Shown here in pieces: positions 41,534-50,448 of a DNA stretch of 64,000 nt (position 1 is its first letter; every line of letters begins with the position of its first letter). The position numbers and the translations under genes are program-made. The notes beneath the pieces were generated by a model that was given only the letters and a program-made list of their open reading frames with translations, ran no database searches and had not been told where the DNA came from. Origin of the DNA: Caulobacter sp. S45 (GTDB taxonomy: Bacteria > Pseudomonadota > Alphaproteobacteria > Caulobacterales > Caulobacteraceae); the NCBI RefSeq assembly GCF_009765965.1, contig NZ_LMUL01000014.1:2379024-2443023 (forward strand), given 5' to 3'.

Positions 41534-42853
41534 ATGCGCCTGTCGCGCTACTTCCTGCCCGTTCTGAAGGAGACCCCTTCCGAGGCGCAGATCGTTTCCC
41601 ACCGTCTGATGCTGCGCGCCGGCATGATCCGCCAGGAGGCCGCCGGCATCTACGCCTGGCTGCCGCTGGGCCTGCGGGTGCTGAAGAAGATCGAGCAGAT
41701 CGTGCGCGAGGAGATGGACCGCGCGGGCGCCATCGAACTGCTAATGCCCACGCTCCAGCTTGCCGACCTGTGGCGGGAGTCTGGGCGCTACGACGACTAC
41801 GGCCAGGAGATGCTGCGCATCACCGACCGGCACGAGCGCGAGCTGCTCTACGGGCCGACCAACGAGGAGATGATCACCGAGATATTCCGCGCCTCGGTGC
41901 GCTCCTACAAGGATCTGCCCAAGAACCTCTACCATGTGCAATGGAAGTTCCGCGACGAGCAGCGACCTCGCTTCGGGGTGATGCGCGGGCGCGAGTTCCT
42001 GATGAAGGACGCCTATTCCTTCGACGTGGACGAAGAGGCTGGGCGCGCCAGCTACAACCGCATGTTCGTGGCCTACCTGCGCACCTTCTCGCGCATGGGG
42101 CTGACAGCGATCCCGATGCGGGCCGAGACCGGACCCATCGGCGGCGACCTGTCCCACGAGTTCATCGTCCTGGCCGAGACCGGCGAGAGCGCGGTGTTCT
42201 GCGACAAGGCGGTGCTCGACCTGCCGATCCCGCCCGAGGACGTCGATTATCGCGGCGACCTGACCCCGATCATCGACCAGTGGACCACCCCCTACGCCGC
42301 CACCGAGGACGTCCACGACGCCGAACGGTTCGAGCGCGACACCCCGGAAGAGCGCCGTATCTCCACGCGGGGGATCGAGGTGGGGCAGGTGTTCTTCTTC
42401 GGCGACAAGTACTCCAAGCCGATGCGCGCGGTGGTGGCCGGTCCCGACCAGGTCGAGCGGCCGGTGCAGATGGGCTCCTACGGGGTGGGCGTCTCGCGCC
42501 TGCTGGGGGCGATCATCGAGGCCAGCCACGACGAGGCCGGCATCGTCTGGCCCGATGCGGTCGCCCCCTTCGGCGTCGCCATCGTCAATCTGCGCCCCTC
42601 AGACGCCGAGGTGAACGGCGCCTGCGAGCAGGCCTATGCGGCGCTGACGGCGGCCGGCAAGGAACCGCTGATGGACGACAGCGACGAGCGGCCGGGCGGC
42701 AAGTTCGCCACCATGGACCTGATCGGCCTGCCCTGGCAGTTGATCATCGGGCCCAAGGGTCTGAAGGACGGCGTGGTCGAGCTGAAGCGCCGCGCCACCG
42801 GTGAGCGCCAGACCCTGCCATTGGCCGACGCCCTGAAGGCGTTGGGGGCGTGA
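41534..42853 (+). CDS. proS: Prolyl-tRNA synthetase (short alphaproteobacterial type)
   Basis: 439 residues, [20 protein letters not shown]. Class II synthetase with motif 2 ([20 protein letters not shown]) and motif 3 ([13 protein letters not shown]), then the anticodon-binding domain. It lacks the INS editing insertion of E. coli ProS, as usual in alphaproteobacteria, so mischarged Ala-tRNA(Pro) editing would need a separate protein. The in-frame extension to 41369 runs through the terminator and is rejected. Confidence 0.96.
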   Translation: MRLSRYFLPVLKETPSEAQIVSHRLMLRAGMIRQEAAGIYAWLPLGLRVLKKIEQIVREEMDRAGAIELLMPTLQLADLWRESGRYDDYGQEMLRITDRHERELLYGPTNEEMITEIFRASVRSYKDLPKNLYHVQWKFRDEQRPRFGVMRGREFLMKDAYSFDVDEEAGRASYNRMFVAYLRTFSRMGLTAIPMRAETGPIGGDLSHEFIVLAETGESAVFCDKAVLDLPIPPEDVDYRGDLTPIIDQWTTPYAATEDVHDAERFERDTPEERRISTRGIEVGQVFFFGDKYSKPMRAVVAGPDQVERPVQMGSYGVGVSRLLGAIIEASHDEAGIVWPDAVAPFGVAIVNLRPSDAEVNGACEQAYAALTAAGKEPLMDDSDERPGGKFATMDLIGLPWQLIIGPKGLKDGVVELKRRATGERQTLPLADALKALGA

Positions 42854-42868
42854 GGGGGCCGAGCACTT

Positions 42869-43019
42869 CCCTCCCCCTCGAAGGGGGAGGGGCAGGGGTG
42901 GGGGTGTGGCCGCTCCGGCTTCCAGAAATGCCGATGAGGCCGCGCCGCCTCAATCGCCCTTCGCCAGGACGGTCTGCGCTCACCCCCATCCCCGCCCTTC
43001 CCCCTTCGAGGGGGAAGGG
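42869..43019. repeat. Palindrome pair between proS and lolC
   Basis: Two hairpins: CCCTCCCCCT/AGGGGGAGGG (42869-42891) and CCCTTCCCCC/GGGGGAAGGG (42995-43019). The sequence between them is itself partly inverted. Same style as the hairpins after rnj. Lies within an apparent operon, so it may tune lolC expression. Confidence 0.75.
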
Positions 43020-43027
43020 AGGCCACC

Positions 43028-44299
43028 ATGTCTGACGTCCGTCCCTTCGGCTTGTGGGAACGCATCCTGGCGGTCCGCTATCTGCGGGCCAAGCGCAAGG
43101 AGGGCGGGGTCACGCTGGTGTCGTGGATCTCCTTCATCGGCATCCTGCTGGCGGTGGCCACGCTGATCATCGTCATGAGCGTGATGAACGGTTTCCGCAC
43201 CGAGTTGATCGGGCGGATGATCGGCTTCAACGGCGACGCCTACGTCAACGGGCCCGCCATCAACGGCGCCAACCGTGAGCCCCTGCTGCAGCGCATCCGC
43301 GCCCTGCCGGGCGTGACCCAGGCCCTGCCGGTGCTCGAGGCCCAGGCGCTGGTGGTCGGTCCCGAGCAGGTCAGCGGCGCCTATGTGCGGGGAATCACGC
43401 CCGCCGACCTGAACGCCACCCGCATCATCGCCACCAACATCAAGGACGGCTCGCTGAAGGGCTTCGGCGAGGGCGAGGACGGCGGCGACATCATCGTGGT
43501 CGGTTCGGGCCTGGCCCAGGCGGCGGGCGTGCACGTCGGCGACAGCCTGACCCTGATGTCGCCCAATGGGCCGAGCACCGCCTTCGGCTCCACGCCCCAA
43601 CGCAAGGCGTACACGGTGGGGGCCATCTTCACCGTGGGCATGAGCGCCTACGACTCCAGCTTCGTCTACATGCCGCTGTCCCAGGCGCAGCTGTTCTTCG
43701 GGCGCGATGCGAGCGTGGACATGGTCCAGGTCGATCTGGCCAACGCCGACAACATCGATCACATGCGCTCGCTGATCACCCACGCCGCCGGGCCCGCCGC
43801 GATTGTCACCGACTGGCGCGACCGCAACCACAGCTTCTTCACCGCCCTGCAGGTCGAGCGCAGCGTCATGCGACTGATCCTGATGCTGATCGTGGGCATC
43901 GCGGTGATGAACATCATCTCGGGCCTGGTCATGCTGGTGAAGAACAAGGGACGCGACATCGCCATCCTGCGCACCATGGGCGCCAGCCAGGGCTCGGTGC
44001 TGCGGGTCTTCTTCATGTGCGGGGCGATGATCGGTGCGTCGGCCACCTTCGCCGGCCTGCTCATCGGCGCGCTGTTCTGCACCTTCATCGACCAGATCCA
44101 GACGGCGCTGGAGGCGATCACCCACACCACCCTGTTCGGCTCGGACGTCTACTTCCTCTCTAAGATCCCCGCTCGGATCGAGTGGAGCGAGGTGGCCATC
44201 GTGGTGGCCTGGTCGCTGCTGATGAGCTTCGTCGCCACCCTGCCGCCGGCCTGGCGGGCGTCGCGCCTCGATCCGGTGGAGGCGCTGCGTTATGAGTGA
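43028..44299 (+). CDS. lolC: Lipoprotein-releasing ABC transporter permease LolC/E
   Basis: 423 residues with four membrane helices: one near residues 28-52 (VSWISFIGILLAVATLIIVM) and three in the C-terminal part, with a large periplasmic domain between. Extracts lipoproteins from the inner membrane for LolA. A single permease gene with lolD downstream suggests a homodimeric LolF-like arrangement, as in most alphaproteobacteria. Overlaps lolD by eight bases. Confidence 0.94.
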   Translation: MSDVRPFGLWERILAVRYLRAKRKEGGVTLVSWISFIGILLAVATLIIVMSVMNGFRTELIGRMIGFNGDAYVNGPAINGANREPLLQRIRALPGVTQALPVLEAQALVVGPEQVSGAYVRGITPADLNATRIIATNIKDGSLKGFGEGEDGGDIIVVGSGLAQAAGVHVGDSLTLMSPNGPSTAFGSTPQRKAYTVGAIFTVGMSAYDSSFVYMPLSQAQLFFGRDASVDMVQVDLANADNIDHMRSLITHAAGPAAIVTDWRDRNHSFFTALQVERSVMRLILMLIVGIAVMNIISGLVMLVKNKGRDIAILRTMGASQGSVLRVFFMCGAMIGASATFAGLLIGALFCTFIDQIQTALEAITHTTLFGSDVYFLSKIPARIEWSEVAIVVAWSLLMSFVATLPPAWRASRLDPVEALRYE

Positions 44300-44987
44300 C
44301 GCCCCCGTCCTGTCCCTGCGCGGCGTCCAGCGCACCTACGTCACCGGCGCCGGCCGCGACCTGGTCGTGCTCCGGGGGGTGGACCTGGACGTGCGGCCGG
44401 GCGAGATCGTCGGCCTGATCGGGCCGTCGGGATCGGGCAAGTCCAGCTTGCTTCACGCCGCGGGCCTGCTGGAGCATCCGACCGCCGGCCAGGTGTCGGT
44501 GGCCGGTGTCGACTGCACCAAGCTGAACGACAACGCCCGCTCCAAGCTCAGGCTCGACACCATCGGCTTCGTCTACCAGTTCCACCACCTGCTGGCCGAG
44601 TTCAGCGCGCTGGACAACGTGGCCCTGCCGCAGATGATCCAGGGCGCCAAGCGTCCCGCCGCTCGCGAGCGGGCCAAGGGGCTGCTGGCCCAGCTTGGAC
44701 TGGCCGATCGGATCGAGCATCAGCCTGGCCAGCTCTCCGGTGGCGAACAGCAGCGCGTGGCTATCGCCCGCGCACTGGCCAACAAGCCGCGCCTGCTGCT
44801 GGCCGACGAGCCCACCGGGAACCTGGACCCCGCCACCTCCGGCGCGGTGTTCCAGAGCCTGTTCGACCTGGCTCGCATCCAGGGCATCGCGGCCCTGATC
44901 GCCACCCACAACATGCAGCTCGCCAGTTTCATGGACCGAGTGTTCGCGCTGCAGGACGGCCGGTTGGTGGAACAGGGCCGGACGTAG
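44292..44987 (+). CDS. lolD: Lipoprotein-releasing ABC transporter ATPase LolD
   Basis: 231 residues with Walker A GPSGSGKS (44-51), signature LSGGEQQ (148-154), Walker B LLLADEPT (168-175) and the H-loop in ATHNMQL. Energises lipoprotein release with LolC. dnaE, which often follows lolD in this group, is absent here; a DUF308 gene takes its place. Confidence 0.95.
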   Translation: MSDAPVLSLRGVQRTYVTGAGRDLVVLRGVDLDVRPGEIVGLIGPSGSGKSSLLHAAGLLEHPTAGQVSVAGVDCTKLNDNARSKLRLDTIGFVYQFHHLLAEFSALDNVALPQMIQGAKRPAARERAKGLLAQLGLADRIEHQPGQLSGGEQQRVAIARALANKPRLLLADEPTGNLDPATSGAVFQSLFDLARIQGIAALIATHNMQLASFMDRVFALQDGRLVEQGRT

Positions 44988-45044
44988 GCGTATCGGCGTT
45001 GAACGCATCGCCACCTTGGCCGTTAGCAACGGTAGGAGGCTCCA

Positions 45045-45593
45045 ATGCATACAACCCGATCGACATTGCTGACGGCCGAGGCCGTTCTGCTCATCGTGCT
45101 CGGGGTGGCCGCCCTGATCCTACCGGTGACGGCGGGCCTCGCCCTATCGCTGGTGCTGGGAATCATCTTGGTGCTCAGCGGCGGATTCGGCCTGGTCTCG
45201 GCGTTCGGGAGCGGTTCGCGTCATCCCAGGGGCTGGAGCCTGTTGTCGGCGATCGTCGCCCTGCTGGTGGGGATCGTAATCCTGGTCAACCCATTCGCCG
45301 GCGCGGTCGCCCTGACCGTCCTGCTCGGCCTGTATCTGCTGATCGACGGCGTGGCCATCATCGGCATCGCGCTGAGCCACCGCCGCCGGATGACGGCACG
45401 GTGGAGCTGGTTGCTGGCGTCCGGCGTGCTCGACCTGGTGTTGGCCGTGGTGCTGATCTTCATGAATGCGATCGGTTCGGCCGTGCTGATCGGCATCGTC
45501 GTCGGGATTGACCTGATCGCGGCCGGTATCGCCTTGCTGATGTTCCATCGCATGGGCTCGGGACCGATCAGCTCCAGTTCCGCCCTGCTCTGA
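45045..45593 (+). CDS. HdeD-like DUF308 membrane protein
   Basis: 182 residues with six hydrophobic helices arranged as three DUF308 pairs (for example LLTAEAVLLIVLGVAALILP and LLSAIVALLVGIVILVNPFA). E. coli HdeD of this family is linked to acid resistance at high cell density; whether that holds here is unknown. AGGAGG precedes the ATG. Probably a separate unit from lolCD, 57 bases downstream. Confidence 0.85.
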   Translation: MHTTRSTLLTAEAVLLIVLGVAALILPVTAGLALSLVLGIILVLSGGFGLVSAFGSGSRHPRGWSLLSAIVALLVGIVILVNPFAGAVALTVLLGLYLLIDGVAIIGIALSHRRRMTARWSWLLASGVLDLVLAVVLIFMNAIGSAVLIGIVVGIDLIAAGIALLMFHRMGSGPISSSSALL

Positions 45594-45609
45594 AGCCTAT
45601 AAGGACGTC

Positions 45610-46824
45610 ATGACCGGCTTCGTCTTCGCCACCGGGGTCGAGAACAGCGCGCCCATCGTCGCCGGCGGCAAGCGGCTCGACGAGTATGAACTGTGCGGCC
45701 ACTACGCCCGCTGGCGCGAGGACTTCGACGCGGTGCAGGAGCTGGGCCTGGGCTTCCTGCGCTACGGCCCGCAACTGTTCTCTACCTTTGTCGGCGAGGG
45801 CCGCTACGACTGGGCCTTCGCCGACGAGACGCTGAACGATCTGCGGCGGCGTGGGATCACTCCCATCGCCGACCTCTGCCACTTCGGCGTGCCGGACTGG
45901 ATCGGCGATTTCCAAAACCCCGACTTCCCGCGCCTGTTCGAGGGCTACGCCCGCGCCTTCGCCCGGCGCTATCCCTGGGTGCAGATGTTCACTCCGGTGA
46001 ACGAGATGTACATCTGCGCCAAGTTCTCGGCCCTGACCGGCTGGTGGAACGAACGGCTGACCGGCGACCGCAGCTTCGTCACCGCACTGAAGCACATCGT
46101 CAAGGCCAACATCCTGGCCATGCAGGCTATCCTGGAGACGCGTCCGGACGCCATGTTCGTGCAGAGCGAGTCCTCGGAGCACTATCACGCCGCCCTGCCG
46201 GGCGCGCAGGCCCGCGCCGCTTTCCACAACGCCCACCGCTACCTGTCGCTGGACCTGAACTACGGCCACCCGGTCGACGCCAACATGTACGAGTACCTGC
46301 TCGACAATGGCATGACGCGCGAGGAGTACGGTTTCTTCCAGCACAACACGACCCGGGCGCGCTGTATCCTGGGCAACGACTATTACCCGTCCTCCGAGCA
46401 GTGGGTGTTCCCCGACGGCCGGGTCGAGGGCGGCGGCGAGGTGCTGGGCTACGGCGAGATCACCCGCCAGTATTTCAACCGCTATCGCATCCCGGTGATG
46501 CACACCGAGACCAACGTGGCCCAGGGTCCGCACGGCGACGAGGGCGTGCATTGGCTGCGCAAGGAGTTCGCCAACGTGCTGCGGGTGCGCGAGGTCGGGG
46601 TGCCGATCATCGGCTTCACCTGGTACTCGATCACCGACCAGGTCGACTGGGACAACATGCTGCGCGAGGTGCGAGGGACGGTGAACCCGCTCGGCCTCTA
46701 CGACCTGGACCGAAATATCCGCCCGGTCGGTCGCGCCTATAAGGAACTGGTCGCCGCCTGGAAGGACCTGACCCCGGTGCGGAGCGGGGTGCTGACCTTG
46801 CCCGTGACCCCGCTTCATTCCTGA
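45610..46824 (+). CDS. GH1-like beta-glycosidase (first of a pair)
   Basis: 404 residues, TIM-barrel glycosidase of clan A resembling family GH1. Candidate acid/base Glu132 lies in FTPVNEMY (NE motif) and candidate nucleophile Glu300 in VMHTETNV. No signal peptide, so probably cytoplasmic. The barrel is shorter than the usual 450 residues of GH1. It begins 16 bases after the DUF308 gene and is followed by a second GH1-like gene. Substrate unknown. Confidence 0.78.
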   Translation: MTGFVFATGVENSAPIVAGGKRLDEYELCGHYARWREDFDAVQELGLGFLRYGPQLFSTFVGEGRYDWAFADETLNDLRRRGITPIADLCHFGVPDWIGDFQNPDFPRLFEGYARAFARRYPWVQMFTPVNEMYICAKFSALTGWWNERLTGDRSFVTALKHIVKANILAMQAILETRPDAMFVQSESSEHYHAALPGAQARAAFHNAHRYLSLDLNYGHPVDANMYEYLLDNGMTREEYGFFQHNTTRARCILGNDYYPSSEQWVFPDGRVEGGGEVLGYGEITRQYFNRYRIPVMHTETNVAQGPHGDEGVHWLRKEFANVLRVREVGVPIIGFTWYSITDQVDWDNMLREVRGTVNPLGLYDLDRNIRPVGRAYKELVAAWKDLTPVRSGVLTLPVTPLHS

Positions 46825-46867
46825 CCCATCTCCGGGGGCCCGAGCGCCTCGTTATCCGAAAGCACCC

Positions 46868-47980
46868 ATGATCGCCCCATCCCCCTTCGCCAGCTTCTTT
46901 ATGGCCGGCTTCGAGTGCTCGACCCAGAAGCGGCGCGACGGGCGCAGGCTCGACCTGATCGTCTCCACCCAGCACGATGTGCGGGTCGAGGCGGACTACC
47001 GCGCCTGCGCCGAGATGGGGATGAAGACCATCCGCGACGGCCTGCGCTGGCACCTGATCGAGCGGGCGCCGGGGGTCTACGACTGGTCGAGCTGGCGGCC
47101 GATGCTGCGCGCGGCCAAGGCTGCGGGCGTGCAGGTGATCTGGGACATCTGCCATTACGGCTGGCCGAACTTCATCGACATCTGGTCGGATCGTTTCGTC
47201 GAGCGGTTCGCCTTCTTCGCCGAGTCCGCCGCCCGCGTGTTCGCCGAGGAGATGGACGGGGCGGCGCCGGTCTGGTGCCCGATCAACGAGATCAGTTTCT
47301 TCACCTGGTCGGCGGGCGACGTCGGCTATTTCTTCCCCGCCGAAAAGGGACGCGGGCCGGAGCTGAAGCGCCAGCTGGTGCGCGCCGCCATCGCCGGGGC
47401 TGAAGCCTGTCTCAAGGTGGACGAGCGCGCCCGCTTCGTCTGGTGCGAGCCGCTGATCAAGGTCGAGCGCACCGAGCCGCACCTCAACGACGCCGCCGAC
47501 GCGCACCACAACAGCCAATTCGAAGCCTTCGACATGATCGCCGGGCGGCGCGACGAGGACCTGGGCGGCCGGCCCGAGCTGCTCGATATCGTCGGCCTGA
47601 ACTACTATCCGCATAACCAGTGGTACTTCGCCGGCCCGACCATCCCCATGGGCCACCACGCCTATACCGACATGCAGGAATTGCTGACGGTAGTGCACGC
47701 CCGCTACGGCCGCCCGATGATCATCTCGGAAACCGGGGCGGAGCGGAACGCGCGCGCGCCCTGGTTCCATTATGTCTGCGAGGAGGTCCGCGCGGCGATG
47801 GCGGCCGGCGCGCCGATCCAGGGGATCTGCATGTATCCGGTGCTGGCCTATCCCGGCTGGGACAACGACCGCCACTGCGACGTCGGCCTGTTCCGCACGC
47901 CCGAAGGTGGGGGCGAGCGCACGGTGTATGAGCCGCTGGCGCGCGAGATTCTGCGGCAGGCGGCCGAGTTCGGGGCTTAA
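46868..47980 (+). CDS. GH1-like beta-glycosidase (second of a pair)
   Basis: 370 residues, related in fold to the upstream gene but diverged. Candidate acid/base Glu141 in CPINEISF and nucleophile Glu288 in IISETGAE; the region VWDICHYGWPNF matches the position of DLCHFGVPDW in the neighbour. No signal peptide. 43 bases after the first glycosidase, so likely co-transcribed. Substrate unknown; possibly acts on a product of its neighbour. Confidence 0.75.
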   Translation: MIAPSPFASFFMAGFECSTQKRRDGRRLDLIVSTQHDVRVEADYRACAEMGMKTIRDGLRWHLIERAPGVYDWSSWRPMLRAAKAAGVQVIWDICHYGWPNFIDIWSDRFVERFAFFAESAARVFAEEMDGAAPVWCPINEISFFTWSAGDVGYFFPAEKGRGPELKRQLVRAAIAGAEACLKVDERARFVWCEPLIKVERTEPHLNDAADAHHNSQFEAFDMIAGRRDEDLGGRPELLDIVGLNYYPHNQWYFAGPTIPMGHHAYTDMQELLTVVHARYGRPMIISETGAERNARAPWFHYVCEEVRAAMAAGAPIQGICMYPVLAYPGWDNDRHCDVGLFRTPEGGGERTVYEPLAREILRQAAEFGA

Positions 47981-47983
47981 GAC

Positions 47984-48008
47984 CTCTCCCCTTGTGGGAG
48001 AAGGAGAG
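47984..48008. terminator. Hairpin between the convergent glycosidase and hmgA genes
   Basis: Nested palindrome CTCTCC/GGAGAG around CTCCC/GGGAG. Lies between two stop codons facing each other and belongs to the dispersed CTCCC...GGGAG hairpins. Terminator function is inferred from position; there is no T-run. Confidence 0.45.
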
Positions 48009-48014
48009 CCACCC

Positions 48015-49346
48015 TTACCGCCGCGTCGGATCGAACCGCTTCTCCAGGCCCTTCCAGCAATCGACGTATCCCTGCTGCAACTCGGATAATTCGGCGGCGT
48101 AGCGAGTGACGCGCTGGGGCAGGCGGGTCTCGAACATGAAGGCCATGGTGTTCTCCAGCTTGCGCGGTTCGAGCTTGGCGTTGCTGGCGCCCTCGAACGC
48201 CTCCGCGTCCGGGCCGTGGGGCAGCATGGCGTTGTGCAGGCTGAAGCCGCCGGGGGTGAAGCCCTGGGGCTTGGCGTCGTAGGCGCCGTAGATCAGCCCC
48301 ATGAACTCGCTCATGATGTTCATGTGATACCAGGGCGGGCGGAAGGTGTTCTCCGCCACCGCCCAGCGATCCGGGAAGATCACGAAGTCCAGGTTGGCCG
48401 TGCCGGGCGTTTCCGATCCCGAGGTCAGGGTGGTGAAGATCGACGGGTCGGCGTGGTCGAACAACAGCGGCCCCACCGGTGAGAACCGCCGCAGGTCGTA
48501 CTTGTAGGGCGCGTAGTTGCCGTGCCACGCCACCACGTCCAGCGGCGAATGCTCCAGCTCCGTCACCCACAGCGCGCCGCCCCATTTCACATACATGGCG
48601 GTCTTGGCGTCGACGTCCTCGTAGGCGGCGACCGGGGTGTGGAAGTCGCGCGGATTGGCCAGGCAGTTGGCGCCGATGGGGCCGCGCTCGGGCAGGGTCA
48701 GGGCCGCACCGTAGTTCTCGCAGAGATAGCCGCGCGCGGGTCCCCCGATCAGCTCGACCCGGAACTTGACCCCGCGCGGGACCACGGCGATCTCGCCGGG
48801 CGAGACTTCGACGATGCCGAACTCGGTGCGCAGGCGCAGCGCACCCTCCTGGGGCACGAACAGCATCTCGCCGTCGCCGTTGTAGAAGCACTCATCCGTC
48901 ATCGATCGGGTGATGAAATAGAGGTGCGCGGCCATGCCGTTGCGGCTGTCCGCATCGCCGGCGGTGGTGATGGTGCGTACGCCCTCGAGGAACGAGACGC
49001 TCTCGCTCGGCATCGGGATTGGGCTCCAGCGCATGGGGGCGATGGGCGTGTCGTGCTCGTGGCAAGGCGCGGTGCGCCACAGGCCGATGTCGGCCTTGGT
49101 GAAGCGGCCCCAGTGCTTCACCGTTGGGCGGATGCGGTAGAGCCAGGAGCGTTCGTTGGTGGCGCGGGGCGCGGTGAACGGTGAGCCGCTGAGTTGTTCG
49201 GCGTACAGGCCATAGGCGCAGCGCTGGGGCGAGTTGCGACCGACCGGCAGGGCGCCGGGCAGGGCCTCGGTCTCGAACCCGTTGCCGAAGCCGGACATGT
49301 AGCCCTTGGCGGCGACGGTGGTGTCCAGCGGCGTGGTCATGTCCAT
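48015..49346 (-). CDS. hmgA: Homogentisate 1,2-dioxygenase
   Basis: 443 residues. Opens homogentisate to maleylacetoacetate in tyrosine and phenylalanine breakdown; non-haem iron enzyme. Conserved start region [20 protein letters not shown] and C-terminal ligand motifs [14 protein letters not shown] and [12 protein letters not shown] (His, Glu, His). Lies 30 bases after the iclR-type gene on the same strand, so they likely form one operon. Confidence 0.96.
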   Translation of the reverse strand: MDMTTPLDTTVAAKGYMSGFGNGFETEALPGALPVGRNSPQRCAYGLYAEQLSGSPFTAPRATNERSWLYRIRPTVKHWGRFTKADIGLWRTAPCHEHDTPIAPMRWSPIPMPSESVSFLEGVRTITTAGDADSRNGMAAHLYFITRSMTDECFYNGDGEMLFVPQEGALRLRTEFGIVEVSPGEIAVVPRGVKFRVELIGGPARGYLCENYGAALTLPERGPIGANCLANPRDFHTPVAAYEDVDAKTAMYVKWGGALWVTELEHSPLDVVAWHGNYAPYKYDLRRFSPVGPLLFDHADPSIFTTLTSGSETPGTANLDFVIFPDRWAVAENTFRPPWYHMNIMSEFMGLIYGAYDAKPQGFTPGGFSLHNAMLPHGPDAEAFEGASNAKLEPRKLENTMAFMFETRLPQRVTRYAAELSELQQGYVDCWKGLEKRFDPTRR

Positions 49347-49376
49347 GAGCGTATCTCCCTGTCGTTGTTGGCGCGG

Positions 49377-50192
49377 TCAGGTCCGCGCTGTGTCGAGAAG
49401 CATGGGTGCGGGCGCGCCGAGTTCGGCGCTCATGGCGGTGGCGCAATCCGCCAGGGCCGCTGCGAGCGGGCCGTCCAGGCGTGCGTCGAAGCTGGTGTTG
49501 GGGCCGAGCGTCGCGATCACGCCGGAAACCCCGCCGCCGAAGCCGAACACTGGCGCGGCCAGGGCGTCGACGCCGGGAACCACCAGGCCGTGCACGCTGG
49601 CCAGGCTGGTGGTGCGCACCCCGTCGAGGCGGGCCGCGAGCGGGGAGGCGGGAGCTTCGAGCTGGTCCTTCAGGTCGTGCAGTTCGTCGAACACGGCGCT
49701 GGCGGTGTCGACGCTGTCGAGGAAGGCGGCGAACACCAGCCCTGTCGCCGAGCCCAGCAGGGGCAGCACCGAGCCGATCCGCGTCACCACCGTCACCGCG
49801 CCGGGCGCCTCGCGCACCAGCACCACGGTCGGGCCGTGATTGGCCCACACCGCCAGCAGGCAGGTCTGGCCGATATGGTTGCGGAGCGCGCCCAGGTGTT
49901 TGGCGGCGATCTCGGTGATGTCCAGCCGGCCCAGCGCGGTCAGCCCGATGGAGAGCATCTCCGCGCCCAGGCGATAGCGCCCGCTCAGCGGTTCCTGTTC
50001 GGCTAGGCCGCTGGCGATCAGGGATTGCAGATAACGGTGGGCCTTGGCGGGCGGCATCGAGACGGTCTCGGCCAGTCGCGACAGCGAGGCGGAGGGCGCC
50101 AGCCGCGCCAGGGCCTTGAGGATGTCCGCTCCCGTCTCGGCCGACTGCACGCGTTGGCGGCGGTTCGGCGCTATGTCTTCCACGATCGCCAT
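49377..50192 (-). CDS. IclR-family regulator of homogentisate catabolism
   Basis: 271 residues. N-terminal winged helix (about 16-75, SLSRLAETVSMPPAKAHRYL) and C-terminal IclR ligand domain (about 90-260) ending before a short Pro/Ala tail. By analogy with HmgR of Pseudomonas, it is likely a homogentisate-responsive repressor. It is transcribed just upstream of hmgA and faces a perfect palindrome 10 bases before its start, which suggests autoregulation. Confidence 0.88.
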   Translation of the reverse strand: MAIVEDIAPNRRQRVQSAETGADILKALARLAPSASLSRLAETVSMPPAKAHRYLQSLIASGLAEQEPLSGRYRLGAEMLSIGLTALGRLDITEIAAKHLGALRNHIGQTCLLAVWANHGPTVVLVREAPGAVTVVTRIGSVLPLLGSATGLVFAAFLDSVDTASAVFDELHDLKDQLEAPASPLAARLDGVRTTSLASVHGLVVPGVDALAAPVFGFGGGVSGVIATLGPNTSFDARLDGPLAAALADCATAMSAELGAPAPMLLDTART

Positions 50193-50201
50193 GGGTAGAT
50201 T

Positions 50202-50216
50202 TTACGCTATCCGTAA
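50202..50216. promoter_or_regulatory. Putative IclR operator before the regulator-hmgA operon
   Basis: Perfect palindrome TTACG-CTATC-CGTAA ten bases upstream of the regulator ATG. A further partial copy, TGCGTAAT, is at 50230-50237. Matches the short palindrome style of IclR-family sites; the binding itself is inference. Confidence 0.55.
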
Positions 50217-50251
50217 TTTTGTGGTCAACTGCGTAATTCTGGGACGTGAAA

Positions 50252-50373
50252 TGCGTCCTTCGAGACGCCCTTTTGGGGCTCCTCAGCATGACGGACGTGA
50301 GTGGGTTCGAAAGATTTCCGCCTTCCCAACTTCGTCATGTTGAGGAGCGCGCAGCGCGTCTCGAAGCACGCAG
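50252..50373. repeat. Dispersed inverted repeat, TTCGAGACGC type, copy 2
   Basis: Arms GCGTCCTTCGAGACGC and GCGTCTCGAAGCACGC around GGCTCCTCAGCATGACG and CGTCATGTTGAGGAGC. Same family as copies at 40361 and 57796. Occupies most of the gap between the divergent IclR and GH47 genes. Confidence 0.85.
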
Positions 50374-50448
50374 CGCCTATCCGCTAGGACCTTCTGTCGG
50401 TTGCCCGCAGCCTGCTATAGCCGCTGCCTGGTATCCGAGAGGCCGCCC

